Shown: piece after piece, positions 34,498-43,400 of the stretch
Numbering within the stretch: position 1 is the stretch's first letter
How the letters are laid out: every line of letters starts with the position of its first letter
Source of the DNA: Bacteroidota bacterium
GTDB lineage: Bacteria; Bacteroidota; Bacteroidia; NS11-12g; UBA9320
Assembly (NCBI GenBank): GCA_016124755.1
Contig: WGNA01000005.1
Location: 1 to 64,000 of the forward strand
Reading direction: 5' to 3'
Length of the DNA: 64,000 bases
Made by a program: the position numbers and the translations under genes
Notes under the pieces: generated by a model
Seen by the model: the letters and a program-made list of their open reading frames with translations, nothing else
Databases searched by the model: none
Told to the model about the DNA's origin: nothing

Positions 34498-35385
34498 TCA
34501 ATTCTTTAAGAGGAAATAGTTTTTATTCTCTCCAATTCGATGTCCGGTGAGTTTTTCGAAGTAGTAGAGCACAAACGTTTTAAAACCGAATTTTTTGGAT
34601 TTTGGGTCGTGATCAAATTTCCAGTTCTTTTCATCAATGCGTTTTTGCATCACCGCCGGATGGGTTCCCGAGAACCGTTGTACCGAATCAATGGCCGAAT
34701 AATCAAAGTCTTTTTCGGGATCAAACCGCTGCTCAACCCAATTATCGTCGTGCCATAATTTGTTGGCAGCATAGGCCTTTGCCATCATGTATTTCGGATG
34801 CCGTACCCAGCCATAATGATAAATATCGGCTGCTACTTTTTTTACCTGAAGCTTCTTACCGTCTTTCCGGAAACCCTGTGCATCTTTCCAGCTACGTATT
34901 CTTTTATCGTTCCGAATCACCCGGATTTCACTCCGATACCACGTGCGGCTGTCGCCAAGATAATCGTAGCTTCCGTAAAAGTGTTTGTATCCGAACAACA
35001 ATCCGTCGACACGTTTATCATCCACAAATTTTTCCATCGCTTCTTTGATCGCCGGAATAAATTTTTCGTGAAGACATTCATCTGCCTGAATGTAAAAACA
35101 CCAGTTGTACTCATCCGGAATCGCATCCATTGCTTTGTCGGTTTCAACGGCCAAAACCTTCCCTCCTTCCCGAAGCGAATCATCCCAAACCGTGTCGATA
35201 ATCCGGATTTGGGGACCGAGAGATTCCACTAATTCCCGTGTTGAATCTTCCGATTTTCCGACCGCAACAAACATTTCATCCACCAATGGCAGAACCGAAC
35301 GGATGGCTTCCGAAACCGGATAATCCAGAGAAACCGCATTGCGGATAAAAGAAAAGCCACAGACTTTCACCGCGCAAAGATGCAT
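34498..35385 (-). CDS. Family 2 glycosyltransferase (GT-A)
   Basis: 295 residues. A GT-A fold is indicated by FIRNAVSLDYPVSEAIRSVLP, the acceptor/metal region YIQADECLHE (in place of a classical DxD) and an inserted helical region WVRHPKYMMAKAYAANK. It probably transfers a sugar to a cell-surface polysaccharide or glycolipid. The QADE form of the metal motif occurs in some family 2 enzymes. It is a single-gene unit divergent from the cystathionine beta-synthase gene. Confidence 0.75.
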   Translation of the reverse strand: MHLCAVKVCGFSFIRNAVSLDYPVSEAIRSVLPLVDEMFVAVGKSEDSTRELVESLGPQIRIIDTVWDDSLREGGKVLAVETDKAMDAIPDEYNWCFYIQADECLHEKFIPAIKEAMEKFVDDKRVDGLLFGYKHFYGSYDYLGDSRTWYRSEIRVIRNDKRIRSWKDAQGFRKDGKKLQVKKVAADIYHYGWVRHPKYMMAKAYAANKLWHDDNWVEQRFDPEKDFDYSAIDSVQRFSGTHPAVMQKRIDEKNWKFDHDPKSKKFGFKTFVLYYFEKLTGHRIGENKNYFLLKN

Positions 35386-35448
35386 TAAACATTTGCGGAT
35401 TTGCTGCTAATTAAGTTCGCAATTTCCCCGGCGATTCTGAGGTAAGAT

Positions 35449-35456
35449 TAAATTTG
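35449..35456 (+). promoter_or_regulatory. -7 promoter box of cystathionine beta-synthase gene
   Basis: TAAATTTG, exact TAnnTTTG match, 5 bases before the ATG at 35462. Near-leaderless transcript expected. Confidence 0.6.
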
Positions 35457-35461
35457 CCGCG

Positions 35462-36826
35462 ATGTATTACAACAACATTCTCGAAACCATCGGAAACACT
35501 CCTTTGGTGAAACTCAACAAGATCGTAAAGGATATTCCGGCAACCATTTTAGCTAAAATCGAAACCACCAATCCGGGCAATTCGGTGAAAGACCGAATGG
35601 CTTTGAAGATGATTGAAGCTGCCGAAGCCGACGGTCGTTTGAAACCCGGTGGAACCATCGTAGAAGGAACTTCCGGTAATACGGGAATGGGGCTGGCAAT
35701 CGCCGGTTTAATAAAAGGGTATAAATGCATTTTCGTAACAACCGACAAACAAAGCCGCGAAAAAGTGGATATGCTAAAAGCGGTAGGTGCTGAGGTAATT
35801 GTTTGTCCGACCGACGTTGACCCCACCGATCCCCGCTCCTATTATTCGGTTTCGAGAAGATTGGGAACTGAGATTCCAGGCGGCTTTTACGTGAATCAAT
35901 ACGACAATCCGGCGAATGTGGAAGCGCATTACGAAAGCACCGGACCGGAAATCTGGGAACAAACCGAGGGAAAAATAACGCACTTTGTTGTGGGCGTTGG
36001 AACAGGTGGAACCATCAGCGGAGTCGGCCGATATCTGAAAGAAAAAAATCCGGACATTCAAGTTTGGGGAATTGATACGTATGGTTCGGTTTTTAAAAAA
36101 TATCACGAAACCGGAGTGTTTGATGAAGCTGAAATCTATCCTTACATAACAGAAGGAATCGGAGAAGACATCCTTCCCAAATGCGTGAATTTCGACGTGA
36201 TCGATCGGTTTGAAAAAGTCACCGACAGAGACGGATTGATTTACCAGAGAAAGCTCGCCAGAGAAGAAGGAATTTTGGTTGGGAATTCTGCCGGGAGTGC
36301 AATCGCCGGTATTCTTCAGTTAAAAGAATTATTAAAACCCGAAGATGTGGTGGTGGTATTATTCCACGATCACGCGACCCGTTACATGGGAAAAGCGTTC
36401 AACGACAACTGGATGCGCGAACGCGGCTTTTTGGAAGACCGTCCGAAAACCGCACTGGATCTGATTCAAAGTCATCAGCACCTACCACTGGTAACAGTTC
36501 TGGAGGATGATGCTGCCGGCAAAGCGATTGACAAAATGGAAAAGCACGGAATTTCCCAGTTACCTGTGGTGAACGGAAATGGTGATTTCACAGGATCGCT
36601 CAACGACAATCACTTGTTATCGATGATTCTCAAAAACCCGGATCTGGCTTCCATGAAAGTGAAAGATATCATGCAGCCTCCTTTTCCTTTTGTTGAATAC
36701 CACGAGGGAATTGAAGCGGTGTCTTCGAAAATCAACCACAACTCGCCCGCGGTAATGGTGAGAGATTTGGCGGGCATCGTTCATATTCTTACCCGAAACG
36801 ATATCATCGCAGCCCTCGCTCATTGA
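35462..36826 (+). CDS. Cystathionine beta-synthase with CBS domain pair
   Basis: 454 residues. The PLP-dependent domain holds the Schiff-base lysine K43 (NSVKDRMALKM), the phosphate and substrate loop EGTSGNTGMGL, and GVGTGGTISGVGRYL. Residues from about 335 form two CBS domains (HQHLPLVTVLEDDAAGK onwards). It condenses serine, or O-acetylserine, with homocysteine or sulfide; cysteine synthase activity is possible. The tandem CBS domains of this family bind nucleotides or S-adenosylmethionine in some species. It overlaps the next gene by 4 bases. Confidence 0.9.
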   Translation: MYYNNILETIGNTPLVKLNKIVKDIPATILAKIETTNPGNSVKDRMALKMIEAAEADGRLKPGGTIVEGTSGNTGMGLAIAGLIKGYKCIFVTTDKQSREKVDMLKAVGAEVIVCPTDVDPTDPRSYYSVSRRLGTEIPGGFYVNQYDNPANVEAHYESTGPEIWEQTEGKITHFVVGVGTGGTISGVGRYLKEKNPDIQVWGIDTYGSVFKKYHETGVFDEAEIYPYITEGIGEDILPKCVNFDVIDRFEKVTDRDGLIYQRKLAREEGILVGNSAGSAIAGILQLKELLKPEDVVVVLFHDHATRYMGKAFNDNWMRERGFLEDRPKTALDLIQSHQHLPLVTVLEDDAAGKAIDKMEKHGISQLPVVNGNGDFTGSLNDNHLLSMILKNPDLASMKVKDIMQPPFPFVEYHEGIEAVSSKINHNSPAVMVRDLAGIVHILTRNDIIAALAH

Positions 36827-37593
36827 TTTTTAAAGATCAGTTAGGTGAAGAAATCGAACTGAAATCAGTTCCGGAACGAATCATTTCGCTAGTTCCTTCC
36901 CAAACCGAATTGCTTTACGATCTAGGTGTAAAACCATTGGCCCAAACCATTTTTTGTATTCATCCTAAATCAGAATTTAAAACTGCACAAAAAATCGGCG
37001 GGACAAAAAAGCTGAATATTTCCAAAATCAAATCGCTGCAACCCGATCTTATCATTGGTAATAAAGAGGAGAATGTTCGGGAACAGATTGAAGAACTCCG
37101 ATCGATCGCACCGGTTTGGATGAGCGATGTTAATTCGGTTTCGGGTGGCGTTGAAATGATCCGGTCGGTCGCACAAATGGTTGGAAAAGAAGCGGAATCT
37201 AAAGAAATGATTTCCCGAATCGAATCCGGCATTAATCGTTTAATAACCGAAAAGCCTAAAACTAAATCCTGCATTTATCTGATCTGGAATCAACCCATGA
37301 TGGCGGTTGGAACGGAGACGTATATAAACGATGTGTTGCGTCTCGGAGGTTTTGAAAATCGAATTCAAGTAAGCCGGTATCCGGAAATTTCCGATGCAGA
37401 AATTGCTCAGTTAAATCCCGACGAGATACTCTTGTCGACCGAACCATTTCCTTTTAAGGAAGAACACGTCGCAGAATTTCAGAAGCGGTTCCTGGCCTCA
37501 AAAGTTCGGTTGATCGATGCGGAAATTATCAGTTGGTATGGAAGCCGTATGAAAAGTCTGCCGGATTATTTATTGGAGTTTCGGAGTTTATAG
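36823..37593 (+). CDS. BtuF-like helical-backbone binding protein, no signal peptide
   Basis: 256 residues from a TTG start overlapping the preceding stop (TTGA). It has the class III periplasmic binding-protein fold used for cobalamin or iron-siderophore capture: VPERIISLVPSQTELLYDLG, SKIKSLQPDLIIGNKEENV and LGGFENRI. It has no signal peptide, so it should stay in the cytoplasm, and no ABC permease or ATPase is adjacent. Coupling to cystathionine beta-synthase suggests a soluble corrinoid- or haem-binding role. The ligand is unknown; a longer N-terminus would run into the preceding gene. Confidence 0.75.
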   Translation: MIFKDQLGEEIELKSVPERIISLVPSQTELLYDLGVKPLAQTIFCIHPKSEFKTAQKIGGTKKLNISKIKSLQPDLIIGNKEENVREQIEELRSIAPVWMSDVNSVSGGVEMIRSVAQMVGKEAESKEMISRIESGINRLITEKPKTKSCIYLIWNQPMMAVGTETYINDVLRLGGFENRIQVSRYPEISDAEIAQLNPDEILLSTEPFPFKEEHVAEFQKRFLASKVRLIDAEIISWYGSRMKSLPDYLLEFRSL

Positions 37594-37598
37594 ATCTC

Positions 37599-38978
37599 CT
37601 AAGCCAATTCCAGAATCTCTTTTTTAATTCTTTCGGTGAGCTCGTTTGCTCGTTGTGCAGATGAACTTTCAGCATAAATACGGATGATCGGTTCTGTGTT
37701 CGATGGTCGCAAATGCACCCACTCTTCAGCAAAATCGATTTTTACACCGTCTATGGTATTGATGTTTTCATGCGCGTATATCTCCGCCATCTTTTTCAGA
37801 ATTCCCTGAACATCCATTTCCGGTTTCAGTTCAATTTTATTCTTCGACATCTCGTAATGCGGATACGACTTTCGCAGTGCGCTGATCGACATTTTCTTTT
37901 TTGCGAGGTGCGTGAGAAACAAGGCAATTCCTGCCAGCGCATCACGACCGTAATGAAGTTTCGGCCAGATCACGCCGCCGTTTCCTTCTCCACCGATTAC
38001 TGCATTCACCTCTTTCATTTTCTCCACCACGTTCACCTCTCCCACTGCACTTGCCGAATACGATCCGCCGAAACCTTTGGTAACATCTGCCAGAGCACGG
38101 GTTGATGAAAGATTGGAAACCGTATTACCCGGAGTTAAACCCAACAGGTAATCCGACACCGCAACGAGCGTATATTCCTCTCCGAACATCTCGCCATTGT
38201 CCATCACGAAGCAAAGGCGATCCACATCCGGATCGACAACGATTCCCAGATCAGCACCTTCGCTTTTTACCCGGGCAGAAATTTCCGTAAGGTTCTCCGC
38301 TAATGGTTCGGGATTGTGGGGAAAGTGTCCGGTTGGTTCGCAATACATTTCCGTAACCTTATTAACACCTAGTTTTTTCAACAGGGGCGGAACAGAAATT
38401 CCACCGGTGCTGTTCACCGCGTCCACCACTACTTTAAAATCTGCGGCAGCGATGGCATTCACGTCAACTTCGTCACATTTCAGAATGGCCTCGATATGCT
38501 TTTCAATCCAGCCATCTTCGGTTGAGTACGACCCGATTGAATCAATTTCGGAAAACTCTACATCGCCTCTTTCAACCACGTCCATCAGCCATTTTCCGTC
38601 GGCTGCTGAAATAAATTCTCCTTTGTGGTTTAATAATTTGAGAGCGTTCCACTGCCCTGGATTGTGGCTGGCTGTGAGGATAATTCCACCGGCTGCATTT
38701 CTCGCCGGAACCGCCATTTCTACAGTAGGTGTGGTGCTCAAACCGATGTCGATTACATCCATCCCCATTGCAACAAGTGTCTGACAAACAAGCGAAGAAA
38801 TCATCGAACCACTGAGTCGGGCATCTCGCCCAACCACGATCGTTTTTCCTGCGTTCTGTTGTTTGATGAAACTTGCATACGCTGCGGCAAATTTTACGGC
38901 GTCGATCGGTGTTAGTCCTTCACCTTCTTTTCCGCCAATGGTTCCCCTGATTCCGGAGATGGATTTTATCAATGTCAT
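37599..38978 (-). CDS. glmM: Phosphoglucosamine mutase (GlmM-type)
   Basis: 459 residues from ATG 38978. The phosphoserine is S104 in TASHNPGQWN, the metal loop is VVDPDVDRL, the sugar loop GEGNGGVI, and the phosphate-binding C-terminus RPSNTEPIIRIY. It converts glucosamine-6-phosphate to glucosamine-1-phosphate for UDP-GlcNAc, peptidoglycan and LPS synthesis. Phosphomannomutase activity is possible. The -7 box at 38985-38992 lies 6 bases upstream of this ATG and overlaps the alternative start at 38987, supporting the shorter protein. Confidence 0.88.
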   Translation of the reverse strand: MTLIKSISGIRGTIGGKEGEGLTPIDAVKFAAAYASFIKQQNAGKTIVVGRDARLSGSMISSLVCQTLVAMGMDVIDIGLSTTPTVEMAVPARNAAGGIILTASHNPGQWNALKLLNHKGEFISAADGKWLMDVVERGDVEFSEIDSIGSYSTEDGWIEKHIEAILKCDEVDVNAIAAADFKVVVDAVNSTGGISVPPLLKKLGVNKVTEMYCEPTGHFPHNPEPLAENLTEISARVKSEGADLGIVVDPDVDRLCFVMDNGEMFGEEYTLVAVSDYLLGLTPGNTVSNLSSTRALADVTKGFGGSYSASAVGEVNVVEKMKEVNAVIGGEGNGGVIWPKLHYGRDALAGIALFLTHLAKKKMSISALRKSYPHYEMSKNKIELKPEMDVQGILKKMAEIYAHENINTIDGVKIDFAEEWVHLRPSNTEPIIRIYAESSSAQRANELTERIKKEILELA

Positions 38979-38984
38979 GGTGCA

Positions 38985-38992
38985 CAAAACTA
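38985..38992 (-). promoter_or_regulatory. -7 promoter box of glmM
   Basis: TAGTTTTG on the minus strand, exact TAnnTTTG match, 6 bases before the ATG at 38978. Confidence 0.6.
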
Positions 38993-39037
38993 ATAAGTGC
39001 TAAACATTCACTTTACACAGGTTTTAACCAACGGATG

Positions 39038-39045
39038 TAATTTTG
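39038..39045 (+). promoter_or_regulatory. -7 promoter box of endonuclease/phosphatase gene
   Basis: TAATTTTG, exact match, 4 bases before the ATG at 39050. Confidence 0.6.
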
Positions 39046-39049
39046 GCCA

Positions 39050-40069
39050 ATGCGAATCAGCTTACTCATTACGGCTATTGTTGCGGCATTCCTGACTTTT
39101 TCGGGTTGCAAATCCAACAAGGTTATCTCATTCGGATTTTATAATGTGGAGAATTTGTTTGATACATTGGATGATCCGGAAACTGCAGACGAAGAATTTC
39201 TACCGGATGCCGACAAGCATTGGGATACGCAGAAGTACAACAGCAAAATCTCTCATTTGAGCAAGGTAATTTCTGGTCTGTGTAACGGAACAGCTCCTGA
39301 TTTTCTGGGACTCTGTGAAATCGAAAACAAAACCGTGATTGAAGATCTGATCGCTTCCGGGGAATTACAATCAACCCCGTACAAAATCATTCATTTCGAA
39401 AGCATCGATCCCCGGGGAATTGATGTAGGAGCGATTTATAATTCCGAGAAGTTTACCATGATTGACGGCGGAACCCGAAGAGTAGATCTGTATTCCATGG
39501 ACGATGTTACCCGGGATATTCTATGGGCTCGTATGCATCCCAAAGAAGGATCTGATATTTATTTTATCGTGAATCACTGGCCATCCAGATGGGGAGGTCA
39601 GTTAGAATCGGAACCAAAACGCGTTCGTGCCGCCGAAACACTGAAGAAATTAGTGCAGGATATTCAGGCGGAAGATTCAAATGCGGCGATGATCATTCTC
39701 GGAGATTTCAACGACGAACCGAACAACAAAAGCATTCGCGAAGTGCTGGGTTCCGACTCAGTTTCGCCAACAAGTAATTCACAACTTTTCAACGCAACTG
39801 CTCTTTTAATGAACCGCGGTTTGGGTTCTTATTGTTATCGCGGCGACTGGAATATGCTCGATCAGATTATAATGACCCGTTCCCTTTTAGACCATAAAGA
39901 CTGGGATTACGCCGCCAATTCAGCGACTATTTACGGTCCCGACTGGATGAGGCAGCACGGAAATGATTACGAAGGATATCCGCTACGCACATTTGGTGGC
40001 AAGACTTATCTCGACGGATTCAGCGATCATTTTCCGGTTTACGGCTATCTCCACCTCGACCGCCGTTGA
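39050..40069 (+). CDS. Endonuclease/exonuclease/phosphatase-family lipoprotein
   Basis: 339 residues. The N-terminus is a lipoprotein signal with lipobox TFSGCKS. The EEP fold motifs follow: FGFYNVENLFDT (Asn and Glu metal ligands), GLCEIENKTVI, HWPSRWGG, LGDFNDEPNNKSI and SDHFPVYG (catalytic His). Family members cleave phosphodiesters in DNA, RNA or lipids. This one is exported, so nucleic-acid scavenging or lipid hydrolysis at the cell surface are the likely roles. It ends 39 bases before rnpB. Confidence 0.87.
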   Translation: MRISLLITAIVAAFLTFSGCKSNKVISFGFYNVENLFDTLDDPETADEEFLPDADKHWDTQKYNSKISHLSKVISGLCNGTAPDFLGLCEIENKTVIEDLIASGELQSTPYKIIHFESIDPRGIDVGAIYNSEKFTMIDGGTRRVDLYSMDDVTRDILWARMHPKEGSDIYFIVNHWPSRWGGQLESEPKRVRAAETLKKLVQDIQAEDSNAAMIILGDFNDEPNNKSIREVLGSDSVSPTSNSQLFNATALLMNRGLGSYCYRGDWNMLDQIIMTRSLLDHKDWDYAANSATIYGPDWMRQHGNDYEGYPLRTFGGKTYLDGFSDHFPVYGYLHLDRR

Positions 40070-40096
40070 GCGTCAATTTTTATATACGTTTTTACA

Positions 40097-40104
40097 TACT
40101 TTTG
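40097..40104 (+). promoter_or_regulatory. -7 promoter box of rnpB
   Basis: TACTTTTG, exact TAnnTTTG match, ending 4 bases before the first paired base of RNase P RNA. This agrees with the transcription start expected for the RNA. Confidence 0.6.
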
Positions 40105-40108
40105 TTTC

Positions 40109-40501
40109 GGACAAATCGGTCTGTCGCTCCGCCAAACTTCGGTTGATGCGGGGAGGAAAGTCCGGGCAACACAGGGCGATGTACTCCGGGAAAACCGGAG
40201 GGAGCCACAATGTTCGCATTGTAGTTCACAGCAAGTGTAACAGAGAATAACAGCCGATGACGGTGCCTTCGGGAACCGGCAGGTGATGGTGAAAACGCGA
40301 GGTAAGAGCTCACGACTTCCGGAGGTAAATGCCGGTTGTGTACAAACCTTACATGTTGAAAGACCAAGTAAACCCTGATGCGACGGCCCGTTGCAGTGCT
40401 TGCACACAGGGAGGGTAGGTCGATGAACACCGGTTGCGGTGCAGACAAATGGCAGACATCCCGACTCGTTGGGATACAGAACCCGGCTTACAGATTTGTC
40501 C
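40109..40501 (+). ncRNA. rnpB: RNase P RNA (bacterial class A)
   Basis: 393 bases. The conserved core is present: GAGGAAAGTCCGGGC near the 5' end, ACAGAGAATAACAGCC, GGTAAGAGCTCAC and the 3' element ATACAGAACCCGGCTTACAG. The first nine bases (GGACAAATC) pair with the last nine (GATTTGTCC) to form P1, which sets the ends. It is the catalytic subunit that trims the 5' leaders of tRNA precursors. Confidence 0.96.
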
Positions 40502-40521
40502 TTTATTGATGAATAAAAACT

Positions 40522-41883
40522 ATGGCAAGAATTCTAATTGTCGACGACGAAAAAAGCATCCGCGAAACGCTGAAGGAAATTCTTCAGTACGAAGATTATG
40601 AAGTGGAGGAAGCCGAAAACGGGAAGAAGGCTTTGGAGATGATCAAGAAATTTAATTACGACGCGGTGCTTTGCGATATCAAGATGCCGGGCATGGACGG
40701 AATTGAGTTGCTCGATCAGGCTTCGGAAATGGTTCCCGAATTACCGTTCATTATGATCTCCGGTCACGGAACGATTGAGACAGCGCTCGAAGCCACCAAA
40801 AAAGGTGCGTTCGATTTTATCTCTAAACCGCCGGATCTCAACAAACTCCTGATCACGGTTCGCAATGCTACGGAAAAAAACAGCCTCGTAATCGAGACGA
40901 AAGTTCTGAAGCGTAAAATCACCAAAACCCGCGAAATCATTGGCGACAGTCCGTCGATTAAAAAGATCAAAGACACCATTGATAAGGTGGCTCCCACTGA
41001 TGCGCGCGTTCTGATAACAGGTGAAAACGGAACCGGGAAAGAACTCGTTGCGAGATGGATTCACGAGCGCAGCAACCGGAATGAAGAGTCGTTTGTGGAA
41101 GTGAATTGTGCGGCGATACCATCCGAATTAATTGAAAGTGAATTGTTCGGTCATGAAAAAGGAAGTTTTACATCTGCCCATAAACAGCGCATTGGAAAAT
41201 TCGAAATAGCCAATAACGGAACGCTCTTCCTCGACGAAATCGGAGATATGAGTCCTTCCGCACAAGCCAAGGTTTTGCGGGCACTGCAGGAAAATAAAAT
41301 CACGCGTGTTGGAGGTGAAAAAGACATCGATGTAAATGTGCGCATCGTTGCCGCAACAAACAAAGACCTTCGTCTCGAGATTGAAGAAGGACGATTCCGG
41401 GAAGATCTTTATCACCGTATTAGTGTTATTCTGATTCACGTTCCGTCGCTCAATGAAAGAAGCGATGATATTCCGTTGATCGCCGAAAAATTCATTCAGG
41501 AAATCTGTGAAGACAACGGCATGCCCCGAAAGACACTCACTCCGAGTGCGCTTACCGAACTCCGTAAAATAAACTGGACCGGAAACATCCGGGAACTTCG
41601 AAATGTTATTGAAAGATTAGTAATCCTCTGCGATTCGAAAATTACCGGAGAAGACGTGCTTAATTTCTCCAATGCTTCGAGCCGCAGAACGAGTTCATTG
41701 GACGTAGTGGAACAGTTTGAGAAGTTTCAGGATTTTAAAGATTACGCCGAAAAAGTGTTTATCGATTCAAAACTGAAAAAGAACAAATGGAATGTTGCGA
41801 AAACTGCCCAGGAAATCGACATTCAGCGAAGTCACCTTTATAACAAAATTGACAAATACGGATTAAAACGAACCAAAAAATAA
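40522..41883 (+). CDS. NtrC-type response regulator with GSFTSA loop
   Basis: 453 residues. Receiver domain with Asp52 (AVLCDIKMPGMDG), AAA+ domain with Walker A GENGTGKE and Walker B LFLDEIGDM, and a C-terminal Fis-type helix-turn-helix (WNVAKTAQEIDIQRSHLYNKI). The sigma-54 contact loop reads GSFTSA rather than GAFTGA; the central Phe-Thr is kept. It probably activates sigma-54 promoters in response to a histidine kinase, which is not encoded nearby. It starts 20 bases after rnpB. Confidence 0.9.
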   Translation: MARILIVDDEKSIRETLKEILQYEDYEVEEAENGKKALEMIKKFNYDAVLCDIKMPGMDGIELLDQASEMVPELPFIMISGHGTIETALEATKKGAFDFISKPPDLNKLLITVRNATEKNSLVIETKVLKRKITKTREIIGDSPSIKKIKDTIDKVAPTDARVLITGENGTGKELVARWIHERSNRNEESFVEVNCAAIPSELIESELFGHEKGSFTSAHKQRIGKFEIANNGTLFLDEIGDMSPSAQAKVLRALQENKITRVGGEKDIDVNVRIVAATNKDLRLEIEEGRFREDLYHRISVILIHVPSLNERSDDIPLIAEKFIQEICEDNGMPRKTLTPSALTELRKINWTGNIRELRNVIERLVILCDSKITGEDVLNFSNASSRRTSSLDVVEQFEKFQDFKDYAEKVFIDSKLKKNKWNVAKTAQEIDIQRSHLYNKIDKYGLKRTKK

Positions 41884-41886
41884 TGA

Positions 41887-42816
41887 ATGACAGGTACTGA
41901 CGTGCTTCATGCCGCTGATCTCCTACGTGCCGGAGAAATTGTGGCAATACCAACTGAAACGGTTTACGGGCTTGCAGCGAACGCATTGGAGGAGAAAGCC
42001 GTGATTAAAATTTTTGAAGCCAAGAACCGTCCTTTCTTCGATCCGTTAATTGTTCACATCGGCCATCTTGATCAAATGCACAAGCTGGTTGCTCATTTCC
42101 CGGAAAAAGCAAAACAACTTGCAAATGCGTTTTGGCCGGGCCCTTTAACCATCGTGCTTCCCAAGTCTTTTTTGATTCCGGATATCGTTACTTCCGGACT
42201 CCCTTTCGTGGGAATACGTATGCCGGATCATCCTGTTTTGCAACAATTATTTGCGGAAACCGATCTCCCGCTTGCTGCTCCGAGTGCGAATCCGTTTGGA
42301 TATGTGAGTCCGACCACGGCTCAACATGTTGAGGAACAATTAGGGGATAAGATTCCGTACATTCTGGATGGCGGACCTTGCGCTGTCGGAGTGGAATCAA
42401 CCATTATTTCGTTAGCCGATCCCGACGATCCGATTTTGTTGCGATACGGTGGAATTGAATTAGAAAAAATTTCTGACCTGATCGGTCATGTGAGTGTTCA
42501 GGTTGCTGTAGGAAGTAATCCGAATTCGCCTGGACAGTTGGATAAACATTATGCAACGAGTAAAGAGATAATTCTGATGAATCCGGAAGATGAAAAACCG
42601 GAAGGTGATTTTACGACTATCGGATTCGGAGGTGAGGGGGTCTTTGATATTAACTTGTCTAAATCGGGAAGTTTGTCGGAGGCTGCGACTCATCTTTTCG
42701 CAGCTCTTCGCGAAGCTGACAAATCACCCAAACCCACAATTCTTATTGAACGTGTACCGGATACCGGTTTGGGCAAAGCCATAAACGACCGGCTAAACAG
42801 GGCAGCCAGAAGGTGA
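41887..42816 (+). CDS. sua5: Threonylcarbamoyl-AMP synthase (Sua5)
   Basis: 309 residues, the long Sua5 form. The N-terminal YrdC domain (about 1-190) has IPTETVYGLA, KNRPFFDPLIVHI, GIRMPDHPV and SANPFGYVSPT. The C-terminal Sua5 domain follows a linker (SPGQLDKHYA). It makes threonylcarbamoyl-AMP from threonine, bicarbonate and ATP, the first step of t6A37 formation on ANN-decoding tRNAs. It is separated by 3 bases from the response regulator and probably co-transcribed. Confidence 0.93.
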   Translation: MTGTDVLHAADLLRAGEIVAIPTETVYGLAANALEEKAVIKIFEAKNRPFFDPLIVHIGHLDQMHKLVAHFPEKAKQLANAFWPGPLTIVLPKSFLIPDIVTSGLPFVGIRMPDHPVLQQLFAETDLPLAAPSANPFGYVSPTTAQHVEEQLGDKIPYILDGGPCAVGVESTIISLADPDDPILLRYGGIELEKISDLIGHVSVQVAVGSNPNSPGQLDKHYATSKEIILMNPEDEKPEGDFTTIGFGGEGVFDINLSKSGSLSEAATHLFAALREADKSPKPTILIERVPDTGLGKAINDRLNRAARR

Positions 42817-42817
42817 G

Positions 42818-43198
42818 TTACAATTGATTTACTATACGGTGAATTCCATCTTTCAACAGATTCACCTGAAAATTCATCAGAAGTCCGAGTTTCAGTTCCG
42901 AGAGTTTTAAGTAGGTGAGCGTTTGTTTGAGATGAACTGGTGCAACATTTTCGATTGATTTAATTTCTACAAGTACCAAATTCTCGATTATTAAATCTAC
43001 TCTGAATCCATGTTCCAGTTTAATCTCTTCCCAAACTACAGGCAAGGCTACCTGACGTTGAAATTTTATTCCCCGTTTCTTCAATTCAAAACATAAGATC
43101 TGCTCATAAACAGATTCAAATAATCCCGGACCAAGCTTTTGATGGATCTTAAATCCTATATCGATGATTTGCCCGGAAATATAATTGTGTGCATTCAT
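42818..43198 (-). CDS. GxxExxY-family protein (PD-(D/E)XK-like fold)
   Basis: 126 residues. The hallmark is LGPGLFESVYE (G-x-x-E-x-x-Y) near residue 25. A nuclease-like core follows: FRVDLIIENLVLVEIKS, where Asp, Glu and Lys sit as in PD-(D/E)XK enzymes. The family is widespread, short and of unproven function, with occasional annotation as a nuclease. It lies next to the tandem repeats at 43401-43935; CTCTGCG-type repeats are often seen near this family. It ends one base from the Sua5 stop. Confidence 0.8.
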   Translation of the reverse strand: MNAHNYISGQIIDIGFKIHQKLGPGLFESVYEQILCFELKKRGIKFQRQVALPVVWEEIKLEHGFRVDLIIENLVLVEIKSIENVAPVHLKQTLTYLKLSELKLGLLMNFQVNLLKDGIHRIVNQL

Positions 43199-43400
43199 GA
43201 TCTATCGGTTTGAGGGAAATCTACGCTCAATTATGGAATCTATGAGATTTTAAGGTATTGATTTTACTGAACGTTGCTGATGGTATGCTCAACGTTTTCA
43301 AAATGCCCGGCGTTTTCACGCAGAGCCGCAGTAAACTCGATTCCATATAACAAATCATGTAATAATTGAGAATTCTACGGTCAACTATAGATTTCGAATT
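43199..43400. other. Spacer with inverted repeat arm
   Basis: No gene is seen. Bases 43313-43330 (TTTTCACGCAGAGCCGCA) are an inverted copy, with one mismatch, of the TGCGTCTCTGCGTGAAAA core that recurs in the downstream tandem array. The array is therefore flanked on this side by an opposed copy. Confidence 0.6.
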
